The translations under genes and the position numbers were made by a program. The notes beneath the pieces were generated by a model that worked only from the letters and a program-made list of their open reading frames with translations, made no database searches and was not told the DNA's origin. DNA of 64,000 bases from an uncultured Dorea sp. (GTDB taxonomy: Bacteria > Bacillota > Clostridia > Lachnospirales > Lachnospiraceae), in the NCBI GenBank assembly GCA_910588745.1, contig CAJURK010000004.1:1-64000 (forward strand), given 5' to 3'. The stretch's first letter is position 1, and every line of letters starts with the position of its first letter. Below are positions 8,511 to 16,985 of this stretch, piece after piece.

Positions 8511-9532
8511 CGGAAACGAAAGAACTGACAGGCGGCAAGAAGCCGCTGCTTGAGATAAAAGACCTCCGGGTATTATTTCCGGTTCACAAGAAATGGCTTC
8601 CGGCTGTGGACGGCGTGAGCCTGAGCGTACGGCCAGGAGAAATAACCGGGGTCGTGGGGGAATCAGGCTCCGGCAAAAGCGTGATGTCCCAGTCGGTCCT
8701 GCGGTTAAGGGATCATGATACGGCGGTTCGTTATGAGGGGGAGATTCTGTTTGAAGAGGAGAATCTTTTGGAAAAGCCTTTGGATCAGATGCGGGATATC
8801 AGAGGAGATCGGATTTCGATTATTTTCCAGGATCCGCTGAATTCTTTGAGCCCGGTACACACGGTGGGAATGCAGCTCAGTGAAATACTGATGCTTCACA
8901 GGGGGATGCCGAAAAAGGACGCAGAGAGCCAGGCAGTACAGATGCTGAAATTAACAGGGATTCCGGAGCCGGAGCTTTGTATCCGGAAGTATCCCTTCGA
9001 GCTGTCCGGCGGTATGCAGCAGAGGGTAATGATTGCTATGGCGCTGGCCTGCGAGCCAAAGCTTTTGATTGCGGACGAGCCGACGACGGCGTTGGATGTG
9101 ACTATTCAGGAACAGATTCTGCATCTGATCCGCGAACTGAATGAAAAGATGGGGATGTCGGTGCTGTTTATTACTCATGATATGGGCGCGGTAGCCCAGC
9201 TCTGCCACAGCGTAAAGGTAATGTACTTGGGACAGGTGGTAGAGAGCGCAGAGACGGAGGAATTATTTGACAGCCCTATGCATCCGTATACGGAGGGGCT
9301 TTTGGACTGTATTCCGCATTTGAATGTGGCGAGGGGGAAAAAACTGCCGGTGATTACCGGGACAGTGCCGCCTTTGTCGAAGATACCGAAGGGGTGTCAT
9401 TTCTGCACCAGATGCAAGGATGCGGATAAAAGGTGTGAAAAGCAGCAGCCGCCTCTGGTGGAAGCAAAGCCGGGGCATCAGGTGAAATGCTGGAAATATG
9501 CAGCCTGCGGGCAGCAGAAAGGAGAGGCGTAA
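8507..9532 (+). CDS. ABC transporter ATP-binding protein, DppD/OppD type
   Basis: This 341-aa ATPase powers the importer. Walker A is GESGSGKS (about residues 49-56), the Q-loop is [13 protein letters not shown], the signature [15 protein letters not shown], Walker [15 protein letters not shown] and the switch His is in FITHDMG. The C-terminal oligopeptide-ATPase extension is present ([15 protein letters not shown], then [17 protein letters not shown]). Its four cysteines fit the Fe-S or metal site seen in DppD-class proteins. The start overlaps the permease stop by four bases (ATGA). The next ATPase starts on the base directly after the stop. Confidence 0.94.
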   Translation: MTETKELTGGKKPLLEIKDLRVLFPVHKKWLPAVDGVSLSVRPGEITGVVGESGSGKSVMSQSVLRLRDHDTAVRYEGEILFEEENLLEKPLDQMRDIRGDRISIIFQDPLNSLSPVHTVGMQLSEILMLHRGMPKKDAESQAVQMLKLTGIPEPELCIRKYPFELSGGMQQRVMIAMALACEPKLLIADEPTTALDVTIQEQILHLIRELNEKMGMSVLFITHDMGAVAQLCHSVKVMYLGQVVESAETEELFDSPMHPYTEGLLDCIPHLNVARGKKLPVITGTVPPLSKIPKGCHFCTRCKDADKRCEKQQPPLVEAKPGHQVKCWKYAACGQQKGEA

Positions 9533-10537
9533 ATGATGGATGCACATTTGCTGGAAGTGAAAAATTTAAAGAAAACGTATCCGATTTACGGAAATATGGG
9601 AAAGTTTTTTAAGCCCAAAAAGCGCATGTGTGCTGTGGATGATATGTCGTTTTATATTGATGAAGGGGAAACTTACGGCCTTGTAGGCGAGTCGGGCTGC
9701 GGCAAATCGACGACCGGCCGGACGATCGTGGGACTTCATAAGGCTGACAGCGGTTCGGTTCTTTATGGAGGAAAGGATTTGTGCGGGTTAAGCGATCGGG
9801 AGTTCAGGCCGCTGCGGGGGGAACTGCAGATGGTGTTTCAGGATACGGTATCGGCGCTGAACCCAAGGCAGAGGATTGGCGCGATACTGGAGGAAACATT
9901 GAAAATCCATGGTGTGGGAGATGCAAAGAAACGGCGGGAAAAGGCGCTGGAGACTCTGGGCAGGGTGGGACTTTCAGAGGAACATTATTTCCGGTATCCC
10001 CATGAGCTGTCCGGGGGCCAGGTACAGCGTTTGGGAATCGCGGGAGCGCTGATTATCGGGCCGAAGCTGATTGTATGCGACGAGCCGGTATCCGCTCTGG
10101 ATGTGTCGATTCAGGCGCAGATCCTGAATATGCTGATGGAGCTGAAAAAAGATCTGGGAATCAGCCTGCTCTTTATTTCCCATGATATTGGAGTGGTACG
10201 GTTTATATCCGACCGCGTAGGAGTGATGTATCTGGGAACGCTGGTGGAGGAAACGGATACGGAGAGGCTGTTTGAAAATCCCAAACATCCTTATACGCAG
10301 GCGCTGTTTTCCGCCGCTCCGGATCCTTATGCGCGGCGCAGGGAGTTTACGGCTCTTTCCGGCGAACAGCCGGTGCGGACAGAAGATTTTGCCGGGTGCG
10401 CGTTCAGCAGCCGCTGCCCTTATGCGGCGGAACAGTGCAGGAAAGCGGCGCCGGAGTTTAGGGAGATAGAGAAAGGGCATAAGGTTGCCTGCCATAAAAT
10501 AGTGTCGGCGAATAAGCCGTCCGCAGCCAAGAATTAG
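9533..10537 (+). CDS. ABC transporter ATP-binding protein, DppF/OppF type
   Basis: This is the second ATPase of the importer, 334 aa. It shows Walker A GESGCGKST (about residues 56-64), the Q-loop MVFQDTVSALNPRQ, the signature LSGGQVQRLGIAGAL, Walker B LIVCDEPVSALDVS and the switch His in FISHDIG. It also has the C-terminal extension HPYTQALFSAAPDP...CAFSSRCPYAAEQC. It starts with ATG ATG immediately after the DppD-type stop, using AAGGAGAGG about 10 bases upstream inside that gene. DppD and DppF types normally work as a heterodimer. The operon ends here with a terminator. No enzyme gene is in the operon to name the substrate. Confidence 0.94.
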   Translation: MMDAHLLEVKNLKKTYPIYGNMGKFFKPKKRMCAVDDMSFYIDEGETYGLVGESGCGKSTTGRTIVGLHKADSGSVLYGGKDLCGLSDREFRPLRGELQMVFQDTVSALNPRQRIGAILEETLKIHGVGDAKKRREKALETLGRVGLSEEHYFRYPHELSGGQVQRLGIAGALIIGPKLIVCDEPVSALDVSIQAQILNMLMELKKDLGISLLFISHDIGVVRFISDRVGVMYLGTLVEETDTERLFENPKHPYTQALFSAAPDPYARRREFTALSGEQPVRTEDFAGCAFSSRCPYAAEQCRKAAPEFREIEKGHKVACHKIVSANKPSAAKN

Positions 10538-10558
10538 ATTTGCGTACTTATGAATTTC

Positions 10559-10607
10559 ATAGCATTTTAGTAATCCATTTGATTGCTGAAATGCTATTGT
10601 TTTTTTC
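10559..10607 (+). terminator. Terminator of the ABC importer operon
   Basis: ATAGCATTTTAG (10559-10570) pairs with CTGAAATGCTAT (10586-10597), with TAATC/GATTG extending the stem inside. It is followed by TTG and seven T. It starts 22 bases after the last ATPase gene. Confidence 0.9.
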
Positions 10608-10666
10608 CGGAAGGGTGTATAATAAAAAAGGAACGTTATGTCAATGTATGAGGAGCGTGCGATATA

Positions 10667-10807
10667 GTTACGAAAAGTAAGCGGAAGAATAGGCTGCCCT
10701 CCGTTTACAAGAGCGAGTATGTACTTGTAAACGGAGAGGAGATTGAAAGCGGGAAGATTTTCAAATTTCCTGCAACAAATGAGGCGCTGAGGGACTCTTA
10801 TATATAA
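10667..10807 (+). other. Possible small ORF remnant without a start codon, carrying a 13-bp inverted repeat
   Basis: The 319-base gap after the ABC operon holds an open frame (TKSKRKNRLPSVYKSEYV and on, ending RDSYI at 10805-10807). Its composition looks protein-like, but the frame has no ATG, GTG or TTG between the upstream in-frame TGA and its first 20 codons. A perfect inverted repeat CTCCGTTTACAAG / CTTGTAAACGGAG (10699-10711, 10724-10736) lies inside it. It may be a decayed gene, a gene with a rare start, or an untranslated hairpin upstream of the sigma factor gene. I cannot decide between these. Confidence 0.3.
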
Positions 10808-10856
10808 AGGGTATTCGTTTTTGTGTTGATAGTTCCCATTACAAAGGAGGGATAGA

Positions 10857-11375
10857 ATGAAGTGTGATGCAGCGAAGTTTGCGGGTATGTATGAAGCGGT
10901 TTATCAGGATTTGTACCGCTTTGCCCTGTGTATGATGAGGAATCCGCAGGATGCGGAAGACGCGGTGAGCGAGGCGGTGGTCCGCGGCTATGAGCATAGA
11001 TCTTCCCTTCGCAGGGAGGACGCGTTTAAGAGCTGGATGTTTACCATCCTTTCCCGGGTGTGTAAGAAAAAGCTTGTGTGGATGGCGAAGAAAAGAGCTG
11101 CGGATGAGATTGAATTTTTTAGCAGAGGGGACGGCGGCGGAGAGGACGGCATGAATTTAAGCCTGGATGTACGCCGCGCCTTTGCGGTACTTTCGGAGGA
11201 AGAACAGATGATTGTGGGTTTGTCGGTGTTTGGCGGATACCGGAGCGCGGAGATTGGAAAGATACTAAAGCTTAAGGACGGCACGGTGCGTTCCAAAAGA
11301 AGCCGGGCGTTAGCGAAGATGAGCGTAATCCTGGATCCGGAACAGGCAGACGGCCAGGCGTCGTATCATTATTAG
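10857..11375 (+). CDS. RNA polymerase sigma factor, ECF (sigma-70 family) type
   Basis: This 172-aa sigma factor has only regions 2 and 4, as in extracytoplasmic-function sigmas. Region 2 is DLYRFALCMMRNPQDAEDAVSEAVVRGYEH with FKSWMFTILSRVCKKKL (about residues 17-75). Region 4 is LSEEEQMIVGLSVFGGYRSAEIGKILKLKDGTVRSKRSRALAKM (about 112-158), with the helix-turn-helix. ATG 10857 follows AAAGGAGGGATAGA. The next gene starts 18 bases after the stop, behind GGAAAGGAGG. It encodes a membrane-anchored protein that may act as the anti-sigma or as the regulated effector. Target promoters are not recognisable here. Confidence 0.9.
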   Translation: MKCDAAKFAGMYEAVYQDLYRFALCMMRNPQDAEDAVSEAVVRGYEHRSSLRREDAFKSWMFTILSRVCKKKLVWMAKKRAADEIEFFSRGDGGGEDGMNLSLDVRRAFAVLSEEEQMIVGLSVFGGYRSAEIGKILKLKDGTVRSKRSRALAKMSVILDPEQADGQASYHY

Positions 11376-11392
11376 GAAAGGAGGCGTGGGCG

Positions 11393-13318
11393 ATGAATAA
11401 GAAAGAGCAGGAATTTATCAATCAGATTAAGAAAGAGTCGGAAACTGTGAATATACCGAAATCTTTGGAACCGGAAGAGATGGAAGCAGCGTTGAAGAGC
11501 AGGCCGAAGAAATTCGTTTGGAAGAAGGCGTATACAATAGCGGCCGCTGCATGCTGCCTTTTGGCGTGCGGAATTGCTTACGGCATGACGAAGGATGCGG
11601 AACATGCCGGGAAAAGGGGAGCCGCGGGCGGCGCGGGGGCTGATGCAAAGGAGCTTCGCAATTCAGGCGTGGAGACAGTGGACGATTATGAGGAGGTATA
11701 CGAATATTTACAGGCGTATGCGATGAATGCCAGCTCCTATGACGAAGACGGCGGAGGGGCCATGATAACGGAGGACTCGGCAGCGGATATGGCGGCGGGG
11801 GGAGCCGAAACGAAGCAGCAGATTGCATCAGAAACGCAGAAAATGGACGCGGCGGTTCCCGAAGCGGCGTCTGCAGAGTATTCCGAAACGAATGTGCGGC
11901 AGGAAGGCGTGGATGAAGCGGATGTGGTAAAGACGGACGGACGTTACCTCTATACGCTGCGGGATAACGGACGGGCGGTGGTGATCGTAGATACGAAGGA
12001 TGGGTTAAAGGAGGCCGCCGAGGTGAAGCTTGAAGACCCCCATTCTATCCGGGAATTCTATGTAAATAACGGAAAGCTGGCGCTGGTCGGCGAGAGCTAC
12101 CGGGAAGAGAAGACAAAGTCCGGCTGGTACATGAGTACGGCAAGTACTTTTGCGGTAACCTACGACCTGTCCGATCCTGCGAAGCCGGAGAAGATAGGAG
12201 AAGTGACGCAGAGCGGTTATTATACCTCGTCCCGCATGTCGGAGGGACATCTGTATCTGTTCAGCCAGTATTCAGTGGATACAGCTTCCGGTATTGAACC
12301 GCGGGATACGGAAAAATATATCCCGCTGGTAGACGGTACGCTGCTTCCGGGAAATGACATTTACCTGCCGACGACAAAGCAGGCTTATATGTACGCGGTG
12401 ATTAGCTCTGTGGATATGGAAAAGCCGGACGAAACGAAAGACAGCAAGGCGATCTTTACCGACGGAGGGAACCTATATGTCAGCAACAAGAATATTTACT
12501 GGTATGAAGACCGTTCCTGGTATACCGGGGATACGGTAATCCGCAGGCTTTCTTATCAGGACGGGAAGCTTAAGGCCGAAGCTTCCGGTATGGTGGGCGG
12601 ATATATCCATGATTCCTTCTGTATTGATGAGTATAAGGGCTATCTGCGGGTGATTACGACGGAGAAGGAGACGAACAGCGTCTATGTTCTGGATGAGAAG
12701 CTGAAAACAGTGGGTTCTATCGAGGGATTGGCGGAAGATGAAAGGGTCTACTCTGCAAGACTTATGGGCGACGTGGGATATTTTGTCACATTCAGGGAGA
12801 CGGATCCGCTGTTTTCCGTGGATTTCTCGGACCCAAAGAAACCGGAGATTATCGGGGAGCTGAAGATACCGGGATTTTCAGAATATCTGCATTTCTATGG
12901 AGAGGATATGCTCCTGGGAATCGGCATGGATGTGGACGAGGACGGATTTACTACAAACGGTGTGAAGCTGTCTATGTTTGATATCAGCGATAATACGGAT
13001 GTAAAAGAAGTGCAGAAATATGTGATGAAGAATGTATACAGCGCGGACGTGATGTATGATTACCGGGCGGCGCTGATTGACGTGGGGAAGAATATCATCG
13101 GGTTCTCTGCAAATAGCGGAGACGGGGAGAGTTATTATGTCTTCTCCTATGATAAGGGCAAGGGATTTGCGTGCCTGATGGAAGAGACGATCAACGGAAC
13201 CGGGTATCAGACGGCGAGAGGGGTTTATATTGACCAGGTTCTTTATGTAGTGAAAGGTAATATCATCGAGGCGTATGGTATGGAGGATTATAAGAAGGTG
13301 GGGGATATTATCCTGTAG
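11393..13318 (+). CDS. Membrane-anchored beta-propeller domain protein, candidate partner of the sigma factor
   Basis: This 641-aa protein has a short cytoplasmic N-terminus (about 45 residues), one membrane span (YTIAAAACCLLACGIAYGM, about 47-65), an Ala/Gly/Glu-rich linker and a large extracytoplasmic domain from about residue 160 on. The domain opens with YSETNVRQEGVDEADVVKTD, the signature of the secreted beta-propeller family found in Firmicutes and archaea. It continues with repeated blade-like stretches (for example RYLYTLRDNGRAVVIVDT, GNLYVSNKNIYWYED). The N-terminal tail plus single span is also how anti-sigma factors are built, but no zinc-binding HCC motif is visible. Role is unknown; sensing at the cell surface is an inference from gene pairing. 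Confidence 0.8.
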   Translation: MNKKEQEFINQIKKESETVNIPKSLEPEEMEAALKSRPKKFVWKKAYTIAAAACCLLACGIAYGMTKDAEHAGKRGAAGGAGADAKELRNSGVETVDDYEEVYEYLQAYAMNASSYDEDGGGAMITEDSAADMAAGGAETKQQIASETQKMDAAVPEAASAEYSETNVRQEGVDEADVVKTDGRYLYTLRDNGRAVVIVDTKDGLKEAAEVKLEDPHSIREFYVNNGKLALVGESYREEKTKSGWYMSTASTFAVTYDLSDPAKPEKIGEVTQSGYYTSSRMSEGHLYLFSQYSVDTASGIEPRDTEKYIPLVDGTLLPGNDIYLPTTKQAYMYAVISSVDMEKPDETKDSKAIFTDGGNLYVSNKNIYWYEDRSWYTGDTVIRRLSYQDGKLKAEASGMVGGYIHDSFCIDEYKGYLRVITTEKETNSVYVLDEKLKTVGSIEGLAEDERVYSARLMGDVGYFVTFRETDPLFSVDFSDPKKPEIIGELKIPGFSEYLHFYGEDMLLGIGMDVDEDGFTTNGVKLSMFDISDNTDVKEVQKYVMKNVYSADVMYDYRAALIDVGKNIIGFSANSGDGESYYVFSYDKGKGFACLMEETINGTGYQTARGVYIDQVLYVVKGNIIEAYGMEDYKKVGDIIL

Positions 13319-13374
13319 GCGATTTGAGTCGGCGTAAATAGAAGGTTTGCGATCCGGCGTATGCCGGTTATAAG

Positions 13375-13426
13375 AATGGTATCTGTACAAACGGGAAAGA
13401 CGCGTGTTTGTGCAGATACCATTTTG
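13375..13426 (+). terminator. Terminator of the sigma/beta-propeller operon
   Basis: An 18-bp stem (13375-13392 with 13406-13423, one G-T) has a 13-nt loop and a short T-run (ATTTTG). It lies 57 bases after the stop. Confidence 0.85.
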
Positions 13427-13530
13427 CAATGCTTGTCCGCGTAGGATTTTGAGCGCAAATCCCGTCCGCAAAGCGAATATTAGACAGATTTGCGAAGGCT
13501 GCTGCGGGGCGGAGCGAACAGTAATATATT

Positions 13531-13570
13531 TTGACAATGAATACGCCATATGATAAACTTGTATCATATG
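13531..13570 (+). promoter_or_regulatory. Promoter with overlapping 9-bp palindrome (candidate operator)
   Basis: TTGACA (13531-13536), a 17-bp spacer and TAAACT (13554-13559) form a sigma-A-like promoter. A perfect inverted repeat CATATGATA-AACTTG-TATCATATG (13547-13570) covers the -10 and start region. It precedes the large TPR/AAA-like gene by 48 bases. The overlap suggests repressor control. Confidence 0.55.
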
Positions 13571-13618
13571 TAGGATAATAGAAACGTTCATTGTTTGAAA
13601 CATTTTGAGGTGAGAATA

Positions 13619-16600
13619 TTGGATAAATATGAATATCGGGTAAAAACAGAACAAATGCTTGAGCATATGGAAAATAAGCGTTATAAAAAAGCAATGGAGA
13701 TTGCGGATACCATTGACTGGCGCCGTGTGAAGAATCCGTCCATACTGCACAGCGTCAGTGAAATATATGAATACTGCGGGGAATTCCAGAAGAGCCGGGA
13801 CGTGCTTTTTGTGGCTTATGACCGCGCGCCGAACAGCAGAAAGACGGTTTACCGCCTTGGTACTCTGGCGCTGAAGATTAATGATATTGAAGAAGCGTCG
13901 GACTGCTATGAGGAGTTTGTAAAGCTGGCGCCGAAGGATCCGAATCAGTTTATCTTGAAATATAAGATCCTGAAGGCGCGGAGGGCATCCCTGGCAGATC
14001 AGATTGAAGCGCTGGAAGAGTTTAAGAAAGCAGAATATCTTGAGAAATGGGCGTACGAGCTTGCAAAGCTGTATGATCTTGCAGGTATGACGGCGAAATG
14101 CTTAGAGGAATGCGACGATTTGATCTTGTGGTTCAGCGAGGGCAGGTATGTTTATCAGGCTATGGAACTGAAGATGAAGTATAAGCCGCTGACGCCTCTG
14201 CAGCAGGAGAAATACAACAGCCAGAAAGGCGGAATACTGTCCTCAGGTTTTGCGGCGGAAGAGCCAAAGGCTGTGGCGGTACCGGAGGAAGAGGCTTCCG
14301 CGGGCGAGTCGGTGGAGGATATTGTTGCCAGAATGATGGCGTCTGTCGGCGGCGAGATATCGGATGCGACCAATCCGGATATGAAGCCGGTGATGGCGGA
14401 AGAGGATGAGAAGGCGCCGGAAACGGATGAAGAAGAATTCGGCTCTGCGGAGAGGAACATGGAAGGCGTTTCTTCGGAGGGCGGAGAAGAGGAAGCATCG
14501 GAAGAAGAACTTAAGACGCGCGGCGAGTCGAATATCCGTCAGACGGTGAAAGGCGCTACCCTGGCGGAGGCGCTTCGTAATGGATTTGCAGTTGCGAACG
14601 GAATTGATATTACGCCAAAGGCGAAAGCGATTGACAAACGAGATGAAGATCTGCGTATTACAGGTCAGATGAAGATCGAAGAAATCCTGATGGAATGGGA
14701 AGCCAAGCAGAAAGAAAACGCGAGAGCTATTTTAGACCAGAGAAAGAGGGATGAAGAAGCCCGGGCGAGGGAGAAAGAAGAGGCTGAAAAGCGGCGGGAG
14801 GAAGAAGCGCGCCGGATTGAGAAGCAGCAGAGGGCGGCAGAGGAAGCGCGCCTTCACGCGGAGCAGAAAGCGGCAGAAGAGAAGCGGAGGCTTGCGGCCA
14901 GAAAGGCGGAAGAAGAGCGGATTCTTGCAGAACAGAAAGCAGAGGAAGAGCGCAGACAGGCGATTCTAAAAGCTGAGGAAGAAGAGCGCAGGCTGGAACG
15001 GCTTGCGGCGGATAAGGCGGCGCAGGAAGCGGAAGAGGAATTTGCGGCGCAGCCGGAAGACGACATGAGCGGCTTTGGCGGGGAATCGGAAGAAGTTTAT
15101 GAAGACATTTCCGGAGAAGCGGTTGGCGAACAGCCAAAAGAGAATGAACTGCTGTATGATTACGATGCTGACGAAGATTTAGAAGAGTTTTTTGCAAGTC
15201 AGGAAGAACTTCAGGAATCTACAGGGATGACGGAGGATTTAAGAAAGCTGATGGAGGAGTTGGAGCTGGATGAGGACGGCGGCTTCTACAATCAGAAAGA
15301 GAAAGAATCTGGAAAAGGCGCTTATAGTGCAAAAAAGGCCGTGCCTAAGAAAGCGGTGAAGAAAACCGAATCCGTAGAATCCGCGTATGAAGGCGCTTCG
15401 GAAGGCGAATTTGAAGAGGCTGGGTACGAGGAAGCTTCGGAAGACGAATTTGAAGAGGCTGGGTACGAGGAAGCTTCGGAAGACGAATTTGAAGAGGCTG
15501 GGTACGAGGAAGCTTTGGAAGATGGATTTGAAGAGGCCGGATATGCGGAAGTTTCCGAAGAGGAGTATGAAGAAGCCGGATTCGGGGCGGAAGAGATTGC
15601 TGAAAAAGTATGGAACGAAGCCGGCGAGGAGTATCCGGAAGATGAATTTGAAGATGAATCTTATGAGGATTTCAGCGAGGACGATTTTGTAGGCGACTAT
15701 GAGGATGAATTCAGCAAGGAGTCTTATGAAGACGACTATGAGGATGAGCTGGATGATTTGAAAGAGGATGCCGAGGAAGAACCTGTGGAAGAAGAGCCGG
15801 AAGAAGAGGCTGTTCCGGAAGAAGAACCGGAGCCGGCGACGTCTAAGACGAAAAAGCTGAAAAAACAAGAAAAGCCGGAAGATCTGAGGATTGAAGAACC
15901 TACAGAGGAGGAGATTCAAAAGAGAATCCGGAAGGGTAAGGGCGGCGTTCCTTTTGATACAGGTTTTGTGGTGACCGGAAGATATGATTTGAGCGCCACC
16001 AGTGAAATCGGGCTTCGCGCGGGACTTACCGAGGAACAGAAGAAGCTGTTTTCCTACTTTGTACCAGTACGCGGCATGAGCGAGCAGATCGTAGAAGTTC
16101 TGGATAACGACCGCCGGGAGAAGAGAGAAGGCACGTCAAGGACCGGTAATATTATTGTTATGGGGCAGAAGGGTTCCGGTAAGACGGTTCTTGCGGTCGA
16201 TATCGTTAAGGCGATCCAGAAGCAGCGGAATTTGAAACAGGGCAAGGTGGCAATTGTTACCGGAGAGTCTTTGAATAAGAAAGAGCTTGGAAGTATTATC
16301 CAGAAACTTCGGGGCGGAGCGATTATTATCGAGAAGGCAGGGAAACTGAATACCCGGACGATCAGGGAGTTGAACCATCTGATGGAGAAGAAGACCGGAG
16401 AGCTTCTGGTGGTTTTAGAGGATCAGAAGAAACCTCTGGAGAAGATATTTACTGCAAATCCTTCTTTTAAGAAGAAATTTACATCTAAACTTGAACTTCC
16501 GCCATTTATCAATGACGAGCTGGTTACCTTCGGACAGACGTATGCAAAGGAAAGCGGCTATAAATTGGATGAAATGGGTATTCTGGCGTTATATAGCCGG

Positions 16601-16780
16601 ATTGATGTGATGCAGAGAGAGGATCACTCTGTAACGGTTGCCGAGGTAAAGGAGATTATGGACGAGGCCATCGAACACTCGAAGAAGGCGAATGTAAAAC
16701 ACTTTGCAAGGAGAGTGTTCGGCAAGGGAACGGATGATTCCGACCGCATCATTTTGAAAGAAGATGATTTTAGGATTTAG
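13619..16780 (+). CDS. Large TPR / acidic-repeat / degenerate AAA+ (CbbX-like) protein, function unknown
   Basis: I start this 1053-aa protein at TTG 13619, just after GAGGTGAG (13607-13614). An in-frame TTG at 13595 lacks a ribosome site. Residues about 1-200 are helical TPR-like repeats (KRYKKAMEIADTID, DIEEASDCYEEFVKLAP). About 210-340 is acidic linker. About 355-470 is a long Arg/Glu/Ala coiled coil (EEAEKRREEEARRIEKQ). About 595-660 holds 13-residue EFEEAGYEEASED repeats, followed by more Asp/Glu. From about 780 a folded domain returns with a P-loop GQKGSGKT at 849-856, a Walker-B-like AIIIEKAG and a NPSFKKKF...GYKLDE stretch that resembles the CbbX/SpoVK AAA+ lid region. The Walker B acidic pair is reduced to one Glu. 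It could be a scaffold or chaperone-like ATPase. It is cytosolic, with no signal or membrane span. Confidence 0.75.
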   Translation: MDKYEYRVKTEQMLEHMENKRYKKAMEIADTIDWRRVKNPSILHSVSEIYEYCGEFQKSRDVLFVAYDRAPNSRKTVYRLGTLALKINDIEEASDCYEEFVKLAPKDPNQFILKYKILKARRASLADQIEALEEFKKAEYLEKWAYELAKLYDLAGMTAKCLEECDDLILWFSEGRYVYQAMELKMKYKPLTPLQQEKYNSQKGGILSSGFAAEEPKAVAVPEEEASAGESVEDIVARMMASVGGEISDATNPDMKPVMAEEDEKAPETDEEEFGSAERNMEGVSSEGGEEEASEEELKTRGESNIRQTVKGATLAEALRNGFAVANGIDITPKAKAIDKRDEDLRITGQMKIEEILMEWEAKQKENARAILDQRKRDEEARAREKEEAEKRREEEARRIEKQQRAAEEARLHAEQKAAEEKRRLAARKAEEERILAEQKAEEERRQAILKAEEEERRLERLAADKAAQEAEEEFAAQPEDDMSGFGGESEEVYEDISGEAVGEQPKENELLYDYDADEDLEEFFASQEELQESTGMTEDLRKLMEELELDEDGGFYNQKEKESGKGAYSAKKAVPKKAVKKTESVESAYEGASEGEFEEAGYEEASEDEFEEAGYEEASEDEFEEAGYEEALEDGFEEAGYAEVSEEEYEEAGFGAEEIAEKVWNEAGEEYPEDEFEDESYEDFSEDDFVGDYEDEFSKESYEDDYEDELDDLKEDAEEEPVEEEPEEEAVPEEEPEPATSKTKKLKKQEKPEDLRIEEPTEEEIQKRIRKGKGGVPFDTGFVVTGRYDLSATSEIGLRAGLTEEQKKLFSYFVPVRGMSEQIVEVLDNDRREKREGTSRTGNIIVMGQKGSGKTVLAVDIVKAIQKQRNLKQGKVAIVTGESLNKKELGSIIQKLRGGAIIIEKAGKLNTRTIRELNHLMEKKTGELLVVLEDQKKPLEKIFTANPSFKKKFTSKLELPPFINDELVTFGQTYAKESGYKLDEMGILALYSRIDVMQREDHSVTVAEVKEIMDEAIEHSKKANVKHFARRVFGKGTDDSDRIILKEDDFRI
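15407..15601 (+). repeat. 39-nt tandem coding repeat (five units, 13 aa each)
   Basis: Units begin at 15407, 15446, 15485, 15524 and 15563. The first three are nearly identical at DNA level; the fourth and fifth have diverged. They encode EFEEAGYEEASED-type blocks. Near-identity of the first three points to recent slippage or duplication. Confidence 0.9.
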
Positions 16781-16845
16781 TGCGAGGTACACTGGTCTCG
16801 AGAATTTTGTTATCTTTTTGTGAAAAACTGCCATAATTATATGAG

Positions 16846-16895
16846 AAAAAGAAAGAGGTTTGAGCAAATTGTAGCCCGAAACTCTTTCTTTTTAT
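16846..16895 (+). terminator. Terminator of the TPR/AAA-like gene
   Basis: The stem AAAAGAAAGAGGTTT / AAACTCTTTCTTTTT (one bulged G) lies 66 bases past the stop, with a T-rich tail. A second small hairpin CAGGCCAA / TTGGCCTG (16931-16938, 16946-16953) lies just before glgB. A TATAAT box at 16908-16913 may be the glgB -10. Confidence 0.75.
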
Positions 16896-16985
16896 ATGCA
16901 AATAAAGTATAATAAAAGATAAAGTACGTACAGGCCAAGAAATTTTTGGCCTGAATATGCGACAGCAATGTAAGAAGGTGAGGAT

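Noticed and set aside
12878..13750. 290-aa minus-strand open frame
   Set aside because: It is antisense to the end of the beta-propeller gene and runs through its terminator and the next promoter; its composition is that of a shadow frame and it has no ribosome site.
15239..15919. 226-aa minus-strand frame rich in Phe, Leu and Arg
   Set aside because: It is the reverse of the acidic GAA/GAG-rich repeat region; the hydrophobic look comes from antisense Glu codons.
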